A DNA stretch of 39,340 bases from Jeotgalibaca caeni (GCF_028863945.1 NZ_JARBEA010000022.1:1-39340), one strand, 5' to 3'. Shown: positions 1-9,685, counted from the first letter of the stretch. Program-made: numbers and translations. Notes: generated from the letters alone by a model not told the origin.

Positions 1-3
1 AGG

Positions 4-38
4 AAAAAGCTCTCGGTCTGCGGCAACAGAACAAGAGC
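4..38 (-). terminator. terminator-like hairpin at left edge
   Basis: Read on the minus strand, arms GCTCT/AGAGC and TCTG/CAGA form an interrupted stem (34-38 with 9-13, and 27-30 with 17-20) followed by a run of five T. It lies downstream of the groEL terminator and has no gene in front of it inside the window, so it may end a short transcript or be part of a leader for a gene beyond the left edge. Positions 43-121 show no convincing gene. Confidence 0.35.
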
Positions 39-121
39 CCTCTAAAAATTTAAAATTTTAACACCTACATGATACCATGGGTAGTGACTTTTTGCGCTTT
101 TTTTAGCTTGTGTTTTCATAT

Positions 122-171
122 AAAAAAGACCCGATCGAGTCCACTTATTCAGTGTTCCTCAATCGGATCTT
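122..171 (-). terminator. groESL operon terminator
   Basis: Inverted repeat on the minus strand: arm 158-171 pairs with arm 126-139 over about 14 positions with two G-U pairs, and the 3' arm runs into a T tract (122-127). It lies 20 bases past the groEL stop codon and fits an intrinsic terminator. Confidence 0.85.
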
Positions 172-191
172 CTCTTTATTCGTAAAAAGTC

Positions 192-1820
<1,629 letters not shown>

Positions 1821-1848
1821 TCACCTCAAAGTTTTATTTTTCGTACGA

Positions 1849-2133
1849 TTAATCAATGATTGCAACAATATCTGTTTCTTTAACGACTAGATAATCTTTT
1901 CCATCGTATTTGATTTCAGTACCAGCATACTTTTCAAATAGAACCTTGTCGCCTTTTTGAATGGTCATTTCAATCTTGGTTCCATTGTCTGTTACGCGAC
2001 CTTCTCCTGTAGCTACAACCACACCTGTTTGTGATTTTTCTTTTGCTGAAGATGGAAGCACGATGCCACCTACTGATTTTTCTTCTTCTTGCGCAACTTC
2101 GATAATTACGCGGTTACCCAATGGTTTTAACAC
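1849..2133 (-). CDS. groS: 10-kDa co-chaperonin GroES
   Basis: Heptameric lid of the GroEL chamber. The frame can be opened upstream to 2184, but the family starts at (M)[11 protein letters not shown], which places the initiator at a GTG codon (2131-2133) with a GGAGGG ribosome binding site 6-7 bases before it; the product is then 94 residues, the normal size. The mobile-loop region ([16 protein letters not shown], about residues 18-33) that contacts GroEL is intact, as is the C-terminal strand [14 protein letters not shown]. It is the first gene of the operon and is preceded by a CIRCE operator and a sigma-A promoter. Confidence 0.97.
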   Translation of the reverse strand: MLKPLGNRVIIEVAQEEEKSVGGIVLPSSAKEKSQTGVVVATGEGRVTDNGTKIEMTIQKGDKVLFEKYAGTEIKYDGKDYLVVKETDIVAIID

Positions 2134-2164
2134 AGATATCCCTCCAAAAATTAATTTTACTGAA

Positions 2165-2191
2165 TTAGCACTCTTTCGATTCAAGTGCTAA
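2165..2191 (-). promoter_or_regulatory. CIRCE element (HrcA operator)
   Basis: TTAGCACTC, nine bases, then AAGTGCTAA: the classical 9-9-9 CIRCE inverted repeat with one changed base in one arm (A for G). It lies between the groES promoter and start codon, so HrcA should repress groESL here. hrcA itself is not in the window. Confidence 0.95.
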
Positions 2192-2202
2192 CCTCTTCCT
2201 CT

Positions 2203-2231
2203 ATATTAATCAAAACTTTTACGGATTGCAA
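2203..2231 (-). promoter_or_regulatory. groESL sigma-A promoter
   Basis: On the minus strand TTGCAA (2226-2231), 17-base spacer, TAATAT (2203-2208). The -10 lies 11 bases upstream of the CIRCE element, as expected for HrcA control. Confidence 0.85.
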
Positions 2232-2330
2232 GGCTAAACCAGTAATTTTTTTGTGAACTATGGTATACTTTTCTATAGGCTTTCCCGTATAAGGGATTGC
2301 TATTAACCATGAGACGGAAAGGTTTTGTGT

Positions 2331-3005
2331 ATGATCAGAAAACTATCTTCAGCAACTAAGGTAATTTTTATTTACTTGGCTATTCAAATCTTGCCGATTC
2401 CGCTCGTCTTTCTGTTTCCAAGAGAGCAACAAATTGAGGCAAGCTTGAACTTAACTTTACTATTTTCTTTAATTGGAACAATCTGGATGTTAGTCGTTAA
2501 TCACCGAAAAGAATGGACGCCGGTTACGCCACTCACGAAGCAACCATCCGCTCCTCTTCCTACGGTTTTCTTATGGGGAATTCTTGGTTTCATTGGCGCT
2601 ATTGCGATTCAAATTGTTACTTCCATGATTGAAATGCTTCTATTCGGCATTCCTTCTGAATCAGCGAATACAGAATATTTGTTGGAAACAACCGCACAAT
2701 ACCCGCTATTGATTTTTTCCATCGTTGTATTTGCGCCTGTTATGGAAGAGCTTGTGTTCCGGAAGGCCATTTTTACCCAGTTACACGTTTCAAAAGTTAG
2801 TGTGCTAGGTGCAGCAGTGATTAGTTCACTGATTTTTGCCCTCGTACATTTCGATGGCCATATGTTAGTATATAGTACATTAGGACTTTGGTTCTGCTAC
2901 CTATACAACAAAACAAACAATATTTATGCGCCGATGCTTGCTCATGGACTCATGAACGCTTATGCATCATTGCCAATCTTTTTCCCTCAACTATTTGGCG
3001 GATAG
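2331..3005 (+). CDS. CPBP family intramembrane protease homologue (YdiL-like)
   Basis: Multi-pass membrane protein of the CPBP (CAAX protease and bacteriocin-processing, Abi/Rce1) family. All three active-site motifs are visible in the C-terminal half: EExxxR in MEELVFRKAIF, FxxxH in FALVHFDGH and HxxxN in HGLMNAY. The N-terminus has hydrophobic spans starting at VIFIYLAIQILPIPLVFLF. I start at ATG 2331 because GGAAAGG lies about eight bases before it; a TTG two codons earlier (2325) is possible. In Bacillus, ydiL lies beside ydiK and groES, and this gene keeps that setting. The substrate is unknown; prenyl-protein processing should not be assumed in bacteria. Confidence 0.85.
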   Translation: MIRKLSSATKVIFIYLAIQILPIPLVFLFPREQQIEASLNLTLLFSLIGTIWMLVVNHRKEWTPVTPLTKQPSAPLPTVFLWGILGFIGAIAIQIVTSMIEMLLFGIPSESANTEYLLETTAQYPLLIFSIVVFAPVMEELVFRKAIFTQLHVSKVSVLGAAVISSLIFALVHFDGHMLVYSTLGLWFCYLYNKTNNIYAPMLAHGLMNAYASLPIFFPQLFGG

Positions 3006-3024
3006 ATAAATAGAAAGGATTAAC

Positions 3025-3234
3025 ATGACTATAAAAGATTTATTAATGCAAATTATCTTCAAATTTGTTTTCGCTGCGTTGTTTGTCTTTTTTGCAATCG
3101 AAAATGTGACCAACACTGGATGGGGCTTCTTCGCCATCGTGAGCGTCCTCTTTGCTACAAATAACATTGTACAAGGCATTCGTCTGCTTGATACGTATTT
3201 CAAGATAAAGAAAAATTTTGATGATCGTAAATAA
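3025..3234 (+). CDS. small membrane protein, YdiK/DUF4305-like
   Basis: A 69-residue protein with two hydrophobic spans (about residues 9-26 and 32-49) and a basic C-terminal tail (KIKKNFDDRK). Size, topology and position right after the YdiL-like gene and before rex match the DUF4305 protein YdiK of Bacillus. It is 19 bases downstream of the CPBP gene with AAAGGA as ribosome binding site, so the two are probably co-transcribed. No molecular function is known for the family. Confidence 0.75.
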   Translation: MTIKDLLMQIIFKFVFAALFVFFAIENVTNTGWGFFAIVSVLFATNNIVQGIRLLDTYFKIKKNFDDRK

Positions 3235-3270
3235 AAAAACTCTGACAGGAATTTCCTGCCAGAGTTTTTT
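3235..3270. terminator. bidirectional terminator, ydiK / rex
   Basis: AACTCTG-A-CAGG, loop, CCTG-C-CAGAGTT with A tract on the left and T tract on the right, placed between two convergent genes. Works on paper in both directions and touches the rex stop codon. Confidence 0.88.
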
Positions 3271-3902
3271 TACATGTCGTTATCTAAGAAGTAAATCAAT
3301 GTTTGTAATTCATTAGTCAAGTCCACGTTTTGGATGCGAACCCCTTCTGGTACAGAAAGACGAATCGGCGTAAAGTTCATGATTCCTCTTACCCCTGCTT
3401 CGATCAAGTTATTCGCTACCTCTTGTGCGACTACTTGTGGAACCGTTAGAATGGCCACATCAATTTGTTGGATGCGTAGTTGTTCGACCATTTCTCCCAT
3501 TGGATAAACCGGTACCCCACTTACAATTTTACCAACAATGTCTTCATTCACATCAAAGGCACAACTAATCCGCACGTTGTTGCTTAAGTGAAAGTTGTAA
3601 TTTAATAAAGCATGTCCTAAATTCCCAACACCAATTAGTGCCACGTTTGTGAGACGGTCTTGATTCAATGTTTTACTGAAAAAGTCCAGCAAGTATTCTA
3701 CATCATATCCGTAGCCTCGTTTTCCGAGAGCGCCAAAGTAGGAAAAATCTCGGCGGATTGTAGCACTGTCTACCTTCACCGCTTCGCTTAATTCAGTAGA
3801 AGAAATTCTCGTCTTCCCTGCATTGTGCAAGTAACGTAAGTACCGATGATAAATCGGTAAGCGGCGCGCAGTAGCTTTTGGTATCTCGTTTTGTGTCGTC
3901 AT
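3270..3902 (-). CDS. rex: redox-sensing transcriptional repressor Rex
   Basis: Homodimeric repressor that reads the NADH/NAD+ ratio and releases its operators when NADH binds. The 210 residues show the expected order: N-terminal winged helix (about 1-80, with [12 protein letters not shown] as recognition region) and a Rossmann domain with the glycine motif GVGNLG at 91-96, ending in a C-terminal helix for domain swapping. Start at ATG 3902, GGAAGAGGAA-type ribosome binding site upstream. In Firmicutes Rex controls fermentation and anaerobic genes. Two Rex-type sites lie in its own upstream region, suggesting autoregulation. Confidence 0.96.
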   Translation of the reverse strand: MTTQNEIPKATARRLPIYHRYLRYLHNAGKTRISSTELSEAVKVDSATIRRDFSYFGALGKRGYGYDVEYLLDFFSKTLNQDRLTNVALIGVGNLGHALLNYNFHLSNNVRISCAFDVNEDIVGKIVSGVPVYPMGEMVEQLRIQQIDVAILTVPQVVAQEVANNLIEAGVRGIMNFTPIRLSVPEGVRIQNVDLTNELQTLIYFLDNDM

Positions 3903-3965
3903 CTTCGATTCCTCTTCCTTTTTTCTGTTATATAAATAAGGATAAGCCCTTTATTCGCTAGCAAT

Positions 3966-3996
3966 ATTATAGCACTTCTTTGTGAAAAAATCACTA
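3966..3996 (-). promoter_or_regulatory. rex promoter -10 with imperfect Rex half-sites
   Basis: On the minus strand a perfect TATAAT (3966-3971) precedes rex. Immediately upstream, 3980-3996 reads on the plus strand TTGTGA, five A, TCACTA: it resembles the Rex palindrome but has a five- instead of six-base centre and one poor arm. No strong -35 is visible, so its position over the spacer/-35 fits repression. Confidence 0.55.
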
Positions 3997-4018
3997 TTTT
4001 ATTCTAATTAGTATTTTT

Positions 4019-4036
4019 TTGTGAATATTATCGCAA
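4019..4036. promoter_or_regulatory. Rex operator
   Basis: TTGTGA-ATATTA-TCGCAA: 18 bases, the Rex consensus being TTGTGA-N6-TCACAA, so one mismatch. It sits in the divergent region between rex and the ABC-F gene, about 50 bases upstream of the rex -10 and 158 bases upstream of the ABC-F start. Confidence 0.75.
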
Positions 4037-4193
4037 CGGTTTTTGTATTATAGCAGGTTTAACAATGTTTCTGCCAGAAAAGTGTCTCGCATTTCTCAAG
4101 GAGTCAATGTGAAAGCTCTATCGAATTCTTTCCTTCTATGGTAGAATACAAATAATTGTCACGAAAATATTGAGAAAAGAAAGAGGGAAGACC

Positions 4194-6143
4194 ATGATCC
4201 TACTGCAAGGACAAAATCTTGCGCGTCATTTCGGTCCAACCGTCCTATTTGAACAAATTCATATTACGATTCAAGAAAATGAACGAATTGCGTTGGTGGG
4301 AAGAAATGGGGCTGGGAAATCCACCTTGTTAAAAATCTTGGCGAATCTCGAGCCCCCCGATGAAGGTACGGTTGCAAAACGAAAGAATCTCTCCGTTGGT
4401 TATTTGGACCAACACAGCGCGGTTGATTCAACGAAAACAATTTGGGAGGAAATGCTTTCTGTATTCGATCCTATTATTCAACTTAATCAAGAAGCTGAGA
4501 AAGCAGCGCTCGCTCTTGCCGATGAAGCACTGATCCAAGACGAAGTTGCCTTTGTGGAAGCTCTGAAGCGATATGATTTTTTACAATTGGAATTGCAAAA
4601 GAAAAATGCCTATGGATATGAATCAGAGCTCCGCTCGGTACTCCATGGTTTCAAATTTTATGAAGAAGACTATAACCGCCCCATCAAACAACTTTCCGGC
4701 GGTCAAAAGACTCGCTTGGCTATGGCCAAGATTTTATTAGAGAAAAATGATTTACTCATTCTGGATGAGCCGACCAACCATTTGGACATTGAAACACTGG
4801 CGTGGTTGGAAAATTACTTGCTTGGTTATCCAGGTGCGCTACTCATTGTTTCCCATGACCGGTATTTCCTTGATAAAATCGCAACAGGCGTTTACGAAAT
4901 CAGCCAAAATAAAATTCATCAATATAAAGGAAATTATTCCTTTTTCCTAAAAGAAAAAGCTGCACGTCTCGAACAAGAGATGAAGCAATACGAAAAGCAA
5001 CAGGCAGAAATTGCCAAGTTAGAAGATTACGTGGCGCGAAATCTTGTCCGCGCCTCTACTACGAAGATGGCGCAAAGTCGGCGCAAACGTCTGGAAAAAA
5101 TGGACCGGATGGACAGACCAAAAGCCGGCGAACGTTCCGCCCGCTTCTCCTTCCCTATCGAACGTGAGAGCGGCAATGTTGTTTTAATGCTGGAAGACGG
5201 CGCCATTGGCTATGACGATACCATTTTGTCGGCACCGATTCAGATGGATGTCCGCAAACGGCAAGCCATCGGGATTGTCGGCCCGAATGGAATCGGGAAG
5301 TCCACTTTGCTCAAAACACTCATCAAAGAATTGCCTTTACTAAATGGGAAGCTCCATTATGGAACGAATGTAGATATTGGCTACTATGACCAAGAACTCA
5401 AGAATCTATCCACCAATAAAACGGTTCTGGCGGAGATTTGGGATTTGCATCCAACCATGAACGAAAAAGATGTTCGCAGCATGCTCGGCAGTTTCCTTTT
5501 CACGGGGGAAGACGTAGAAAAAACCATCCCATCCTTAAGTGGTGGCGAAAAAGCGCGACTTTCCTTATGTAAGCTGGCTCTGGAAGCGAACAACTTATTG
5601 ATGTTGGATGAGCCGACGAACCACTTGGACATTGACAGCAAAGAAGTGCTGGAGAACGCCTTGATTGAATATGACGGCACGCTGCTCTTCATTTCGCATG
5701 ACCGGTATTTCATTAATCGAATTGCTACTAGTGTGCTGGAACTTTCAGCAGAGAGAAGTTCCTATTACATGGGCGATTACGATTACTATGTTGCCAAAAA
5801 ACAGGAAGAAGAAGAGTTGGCTCGACTGAGTAAAGAGGCCGAAGAAGTTGACACAACGGAGGCTCCCGTTGAGAAAGCCAAAACGGATTATCATTTACAA
5901 AAGGAACGCGCCAAAACCGAGCGCAAACTCATTCGTGCCATTGAGGCTCTGGAAGCTTCCTTGCATGAACTAGAAGAAACCATTACTCAAGTGGAACACA
6001 AACTGACCTTGCCAGAAGTTTTTGGCGATCATGAAGAAGTTCAGAAGTATCACGACCAGCTTCTAAAGCTTCAAGTCAAACAAGAACAGCTGATGGAAGA
6101 ATGGGAAGCAGAAAACCTAGCACTAGAAGAATTGATGGAGTAA
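4194..6143 (+). CDS. ABC-F ATPase, YdiF-like
   Basis: Soluble twin-ATPase of the ABC-F family, which acts on ribosomes and has no membrane domain. First cassette: Walker A GRNGAGKST (about 36-44), signature LSGGQKTR, Walker B LLILDEPTNHLD. A charged, helical linker (about 255-320, rich in E, K, R and Q) leads to the second cassette: GPNGIGKST, LSGGEKARLSL, LLMLDEPTNHLD. A long acidic coiled-coil tail follows (about 545-649), as in YdiF/Uup-type members. I start at ATG 4194 behind AGAGGGAAG; a TTG 24 bases upstream is in frame but lacks a site. Position next to rex matches Bacillus ydiF. No sign that it is a resistance-type ABC-F. Confidence 0.92.
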   Translation: MILLQGQNLARHFGPTVLFEQIHITIQENERIALVGRNGAGKSTLLKILANLEPPDEGTVAKRKNLSVGYLDQHSAVDSTKTIWEEMLSVFDPIIQLNQEAEKAALALADEALIQDEVAFVEALKRYDFLQLELQKKNAYGYESELRSVLHGFKFYEEDYNRPIKQLSGGQKTRLAMAKILLEKNDLLILDEPTNHLDIETLAWLENYLLGYPGALLIVSHDRYFLDKIATGVYEISQNKIHQYKGNYSFFLKEKAARLEQEMKQYEKQQAEIAKLEDYVARNLVRASTTKMAQSRRKRLEKMDRMDRPKAGERSARFSFPIERESGNVVLMLEDGAIGYDDTILSAPIQMDVRKRQAIGIVGPNGIGKSTLLKTLIKELPLLNGKLHYGTNVDIGYYDQELKNLSTNKTVLAEIWDLHPTMNEKDVRSMLGSFLFTGEDVEKTIPSLSGGEKARLSLCKLALEANNLLMLDEPTNHLDIDSKEVLENALIEYDGTLLFISHDRYFINRIATSVLELSAERSSYYMGDYDYYVAKKQEEEELARLSKEAEEVDTTEAPVEKAKTDYHLQKERAKTERKLIRAIEALEASLHELEETITQVEHKLTLPEVFGDHEEVQKYHDQLLKLQVKQEQLMEEWEAENLALEELME

Positions 6144-6145
6144 AC

Positions 6146-6282
6146 GTGCAAGTGAGGCTATAAAAATCTCTCACTTCTACCATTTCGGTCGAAAACGTGC
6201 GAGTGAGCTCTTAAAAATTTCTCACTTGCACGAAATGGACCGAAAGCGTGCAAGTGAGCCTTTAAATATCCCTCACTTGCAC
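6146..6282. repeat. three tandem 51-bp hairpin repeats
   Basis: Three units start at 6146, 6197 and 6248, exactly 51 bases apart. Each has an 11-base arm GTGCRAGTGAG, an A/T-rich loop of 13 bases and the complementary arm CTCACTTGCAC (the first copy is degraded to CTCACTTCTAC). The links between hairpins are also related (a TTTCGGTC block in the first, and its complement GACCGAAA in the second). The units lie between the ABC-F stop codon and the shared terminator. Not seen elsewhere in the window. Confidence 0.9.
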
Positions 6283-6300
6283 ATTCCCGTAAAATACCAT

Positions 6301-6339
6301 AAAAAAGCGAGAATCGAAAAATACGATTCTCGCTTTTTT
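6301..6339. terminator. bidirectional terminator, ABC-F gene / tsaD
   Basis: Perfect inverted repeat: A6-GCGAGAATCG, seven-base loop, CGATTCTCGC-T6, between convergent genes; its T tract overlaps the tsaD stop codon. Confidence 0.95.
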
Positions 6340-7360
6340 AGCTTTCTAAACTCAATCCAGGTCTTGCATTAAGCTTGAGTGATGCAAATTCTTGTTTTTT
6401 GTATTGTACGTAAGCAGCGGCACCAATCATCGCCGCGTTATCTCCACACAAATTTAGTGGCGGAATCACTAGCTCTACTCCTGGCAGCTCTTCTTGAACT
6501 GCAGCGGCTAGAGCCGTACGCAATCCTCTATTGGCTGCCACGCCTCCTGCTAACAAGAGTTGCTTGACGCCTTTTTCTTTTGCGGCGCGAATGGTTTTCC
6601 CAACCAACACATCAACTACAGCTGCTTGGAAACTTGTTGCTACATGATAGGGATCCAAGTCATCACCTTTTTGACGAGCATTATGGATGGTATTGATGAC
6701 CGCACTCTTCAATCCGCTAAAGCTGAAGTCGTAGTTGTCTTCTTGCAGCATTGCACGCGGAAAGTCCAACGTTTCTTCACCTTCATGCGCCATCTCATCC
6801 AGCACTTTCCCGCCTGGATAAGGCAATCCCAGTACCCGACCAATCTTGTCATACGCCTCACCGGCTGCATCATCGCGTGTTTCCCCGATAACTTCAAACA
6901 CACCGTCTTCCGGCATGTAAATCAGTTCCGTGTGTCCACCGCTGACAACGAGAGCAAGCAGTGGAAATTCCATCGGTTGAATCAATTGGTTCGCATAAAT
7001 ATGACCAGCAATGTGATTTGTTGCAATCAATGGTTTTTGGTGGGCAAAGGCTACTGCCTTCGCTGCACTCACTCCAATTAATAAGGAACCAACTAGCCCA
7101 GGACCTTCTGTTACGGCGACAGCATCCACAGCATCCATGGTTACTTCGGCCTTTAGAAGAGCTGCTTCTAAAATTTGCGTGATTTGTTCAACGTGATGAC
7201 GGCTTGCCACTTCTGGAACAACTCCGCCAAACCGCATGTGGCTTTTTACTTGTGATGCCACAATATTTGATAAAACTTCCCGGCCATTTCGGATCACTGC
7301 AGCACTCGTCTCATCACAACTACTCTCAATTGCTAAAATTAATACATCTTTTTCTTCCAT
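6338..7360 (-). CDS. tsaD: tRNA N6-adenosine threonylcarbamoyltransferase TsaD
   Basis: Catalytic subunit for t6A37 in ANN-decoding tRNAs: transfers threonylcarbamoyl from threonylcarbamoyl-AMP with TsaB and TsaE. ASKHA-fold protein of normal length (340). Visible: [13 protein letters not shown] at 9-21, the metal-binding histidines of NHIAGH (H116, H120), the phosphate loop VSGGHTEL, and [10 protein letters not shown] near 303-312. ATG 7360 has AGAGGTGG upstream, placed in the end of the preceding rimI-like gene (2-base gap), so translation is coupled. Last gene of the tsaB - acetyltransferase - rimI - tsaD operon. Confidence 0.97.
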   Translation of the reverse strand: MEEKDVLILAIESSCDETSAAVIRNGREVLSNIVASQVKSHMRFGGVVPEVASRHHVEQITQILEAALLKAEVTMDAVDAVAVTEGPGLVGSLLIGVSAAKAVAFAHQKPLIATNHIAGHIYANQLIQPMEFPLLALVVSGGHTELIYMPEDGVFEVIGETRDDAAGEAYDKIGRVLGLPYPGGKVLDEMAHEGEETLDFPRAMLQEDNYDFSFSGLKSAVINTIHNARQKGDDLDPYHVATSFQAAVVDVLVGKTIRAAKEKGVKQLLLAGGVAANRGLRTALAAAVQEELPGVELVIPPLNLCGDNAAMIGAAAYVQYKKQEFASLKLNARPGLSLES

Positions 7361-7362
7361 TT

Positions 7363-7857
7363 TTACTTATCCACCTCTAAATTAGGCTCTTGTTTGTAAA
7401 ACACGTATGCGTCTTCGACAGGATCCACATAATAATCCTTACGGAACGAAATATTTTCAAAGCCTACTTTTTGATACAAGAAAATGGCTGGTTCATTAGA
7501 CAGGCGTACTTCTAAATAAAAGTGACGCACACCGGCTGCTACATTCATGCGAATCATCTCTGTCAGGAGAAGCATTCCAATTCCTTTGCGCCTCTGATTA
7601 GGAAGAACGGCAAAATTATTAATGGACAGTTCATCTAAAATGCGCATGCATCCAATATAGCCAACGATTTCTCCCTCAAACTCATAGCCTAAATAAAAAT
7701 TATTTTCATTTTCCAACTCATAGAGAAAGGAGCTTTCCTTCCAAGTCGTGCGGCCGCCGTTTGCTTCCTTTGTAATGTAGTACAGTCGCGCTGCCGTTTC
7801 CGGATTCGCGGCTAAAGGAACGATCAGCCCACTGAACATATGATATTCCTTTTGCAT
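7363..7857 (-). CDS. rimI: RimI-type ribosomal-protein-alanine N-acetyltransferase
   Basis: GNAT-fold acetyltransferase, 164 residues. The acetyl-CoA loop motif is RRKGIG (Q/RxxGxG/A) preceded by the strand INNFAVLP; the downstream [22 protein letters not shown] is the RimI-type strand 5 with the conserved EVR and the N...LY...GF signature. RimI acetylates the N-terminus of ribosomal protein S18 in Escherichia coli; in Firmicutes the gene usually lies between tsaB and tsaD, as here. A TAGGAG site overlapping the stop codon of the upstream gene drives ATG 7857. Paralogous to the next gene upstream; which of the two is the S18 enzyme is not decidable from sequence. Confidence 0.88.
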   Translation of the reverse strand: MQKEYHMFSGLIVPLAANPETAARLYYITKEANGGRTTWKESSFLYELENENNFYLGYEFEGEIVGYIGCMRILDELSINNFAVLPNQRRKGIGMLLLTEMIRMNVAAGVRHFYLEVRLSNEPAIFLYQKVGFENISFRKDYYVDPVEDAYVFYKQEPNLEVDK

Positions 7858-7867
7858 CTGCTGACTC

Positions 7868-8470
7868 CTACCTGATTGGGGATTCTTCCATATCCAGCCG
7901 CATGTCTAAAGCATCTTCCCCATCACCATGATAATAATTTTTCTTTACCCCGATTATTTTGAACCCGGCCTTTTTGTAAAGGTTCTTCGCTTTCTCATTC
8001 GAGACGCGCACTTCCAAACTAATCGAGGCTACTTGTTCTTCTTTGGCTACATAGTTCAATAAATCCAGCAACAATCGGCCCGCCCCTTGGTTCTGCCACT
8101 CGGGAGTGACCGCTAAATTCGTCACATGGATATCATTAATTTCCAAACGACTGCCCAAAAAGGCAATCGGATCAAACTGATGGTAGAGTACCAAATAAAG
8201 TGACTTGGTGCTTCGGACGATATCCTTCTCCAGCGCCACATATCCCCATGGCGTTTTCCCCTCATAGCCTAGTTTCTCGATCGCCAAAATATCAGCAATA
8301 TGTCTCCGACTGCCAATTTCAAGTCGAACTTCTTTTCCATTTTTCAGCTGGTAATGACTTGCGAGATGACTCATTCGGGTAGAGAATGATTGGTTTTTTT
8401 TAGAGTACGAAATTTCCTTTTGAAATGAATCCACTAGGTGTTGGAATTGATTAATCAATTCTTTCAACAT
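7868..8470 (-). CDS. second RimI-like GNAT acetyltransferase with N-terminal extension
   Basis: Second GNAT protein in the t6A operon. The C-terminal part (about 60-195) carries strand VTNLAVTPEW, acetyl-CoA loop QNQGAG and SLEVRVSNEKAKNLYKKAGFK, closely parallel to its neighbour (EVRxSNE...LYxKxGF), so the pair looks like an old duplication. About 55 extra N-terminal residues (KELINQFQHLVDSFQ...) are polar and helical and have no counterpart in the neighbour. I start at ATG 8470 (AAAGGGTG before it); an ATG at 8494 is in frame but has a weak site. Either way it overlaps the end of tsaB, which implies coupling. The substrate is unknown. Confidence 0.82.
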   Translation of the reverse strand: MLKELINQFQHLVDSFQKEISYSKKNQSFSTRMSHLASHYQLKNGKEVRLEIGSRRHIADILAIEKLGYEGKTPWGYVALEKDIVRSTKSLYLVLYHQFDPIAFLGSRLEINDIHVTNLAVTPEWQNQGAGRLLLDLLNYVAKEEQVASISLEVRVSNEKAKNLYKKAGFKIIGVKKNYYHGDGEDALDMRLDMEESPIR

Positions 8471-9176
8471 ACTCACCCTTTCGTTCCCCTTCATGTGCCT
8501 TTTGCCAATTTTCTTCTGCTTCTGGTTTCTTCAAATATTCTGGTGAAAAGAGGTGAACGTCGACAGAAGATCCTTCCACCGCCAATGAGGCCAGTACGCC
8601 TGCACGAGGCAACCATTCTTTTGGATGGGTACATTGCGCCCTCTCACCGAATAGTTCCTTTATTCTATCTTCATATAGGGGAAGGTCTTGACCAACAAAC
8701 AAGAGCGGTTCCTCTCGTTCTAATAGTTGGAGGAAAAATGCTTCACTCGCAAGATGAACATCTGCGATTACTTCTACTAGCTGTCCATTTTCCCATTTAT
8801 ATCCACCAGTGTATATATTTTTCCTGCGCGCATCGATGAGCGGAATGATGAGCGCAGTTGCGGAAGAAACGTTCGCTGCGAGAACTTTTAAGCTAGAGAC
8901 CGGCACCAAATCCTTCCCTAACGTCCACGCCAATGTTTTGGCAATCGTCGCGCCAATGCGGACACCCGTATACGAACCGGGTCCTTTGGCTACAGCGATT
9001 CGATCCACTTCGCCCATCTTCCAACCTGATCCTTCCATGACTTGCTCAATCGCCGGCATCAATTGTGTACTATGTTGTAAGTTACCATTTCTTGTATATT
9101 CAGCCACGACCAATCCATTTTCCATGGTTGCCACACTCATTGTTTGGTTCGAGGACTCAATGGCTAAGATTTTCAA
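8451..9176 (-). CDS. tsaB: tRNA threonylcarbamoyladenosine biosynthesis protein TsaB
   Basis: Inactive ASKHA paralogue that dimerises with TsaD for t6A formation. N-terminus KILAIESSNQTMSVATMENG and the block GPGSYTGVRIGATIAKTLAWTLG (about 68-90) are typical. I use the TTG at 9176: it matches the family start (MKILAIESS), gives 241 residues and has GGAAGG about ten bases before it. An in-frame ATG at 9203 would add nine residues but has a poor site and lies in the loop of a hairpin (arms AGCCGC/GCGGCT, 9196-9219). The gene heads the operon; a TATAAT is present at 9241-9246 (minus) with no clear -35. Confidence 0.93.
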   Translation of the reverse strand: MKILAIESSNQTMSVATMENGLVVAEYTRNGNLQHSTQLMPAIEQVMEGSGWKMGEVDRIAVAKGPGSYTGVRIGATIAKTLAWTLGKDLVPVSSLKVLAANVSSATALIIPLIDARRKNIYTGGYKWENGQLVEVIADVHLASEAFFLQLLEREEPLLFVGQDLPLYEDRIKELFGERAQCTHPKEWLPRAGVLASLAVEGSSVDVHLFSPEYLKKPEAEENWQKAHEGERKGEYVERID

Positions 9177-9307
9177 AACGAATTCTTCCTTCCACAGCCG
9201 CATCTGGCTTCTAGCGGCTTTTTGACTTCTTTTTTTTATTATTATAACGCACTTATGCTGAAAATGCTTCTGCTACTTCTTCGTTCCTCTGCTTGGAGTC
9301 ATATCAT

Positions 9308-9335
9308 TTGCTAATTTTGTAGTTTTCGCTAGAAT
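9308..9335 (+). promoter_or_regulatory. csbD sigma-A promoter
   Basis: TTGCTA (9308-9313), 16-base spacer, TAGAAT (9330-9335), 47 bases upstream of the CsbD start. The leader also holds a small AGCG/CGCT inverted repeat. Confidence 0.6.
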
Positions 9336-9382
9336 AATAAGTAAGAAGCGTGTAAGCGCTCGCTAACAAGGAGGTCATCACT

Positions 9383-9628
9383 ATGGGACACGGAACAGAC
9401 GACAAGTTAAAAGGTTTGAAGGACAAAGCTGTAGGGAAAGCAAAAGAAGCTTACGGCGATGCTACAAATGACCGCAGCAAGGAAGCAGAAGGAAAGCTTC
9501 AGCAAGGAAGAGGCGAGGCGCGCGATAAAATGGGCGACGCAAAAAACGCCGTAGACGATGGAATTGATAATCTTCAAAGAAAAGCAGATAACAAATTAGA
9601 TGACATGGATCGAGACAACAGAAGATAG
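9383..9628 (+). CDS. CsbD family stress-response protein
   Basis: An 81-residue, very hydrophilic protein built almost only of K, D, E, A, G and R, with the CsbD pattern D-KLKG-KDKAVGKAKEAYGDATND near the start followed by a second, related KEAEGKLQQGRGEARDK block. Members are abundant stress proteins in many bacteria (under sigma-B in Bacillus); their action is unknown. The perfect AAGGAGGT ribosome binding site suggests strong expression. A bidirectional terminator follows. Confidence 0.85.
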   Translation: MGHGTDDKLKGLKDKAVGKAKEAYGDATNDRSKEAEGKLQQGRGEARDKMGDAKNAVDDGIDNLQRKADNKLDDMDRDNRR

Positions 9629-9651
9629 AGGAAACATTCCTACATCTCCCC

Positions 9652-9684
9652 AAAAAAGCGCTGGAATAAATCCAGCGCTTTTTT
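9652..9684. terminator. bidirectional terminator, csbD / galT
   Basis: Perfect repeat A6-GCGCTGGA, five-base loop, TCCAGCGC-T6, between convergent genes and one base from the galT stop codon. Confidence 0.95.
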
Positions 9685-9685
9685 C

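Noticed and set aside
2250-2275. plus-strand promoter for the CPBP gene with TATACT
   Set aside because: The -10 is good but no acceptable -35 was found at 16-18 bases, so it was not listed.
3980-3996. second full Rex operator
   Set aside because: The centre is one base short and one arm is poor, so I list it only as imperfect half-sites.
6146-6282. CRISPR-like array
   Set aside because: Only three units, each itself a palindrome of about 35 bases, with related links rather than unique spacers and no cas genes.
6560-7081. 173-codon plus-strand open frame across tsaD
   Set aside because: Antisense to tsaD, no ribosome binding site and no recognisable domain.
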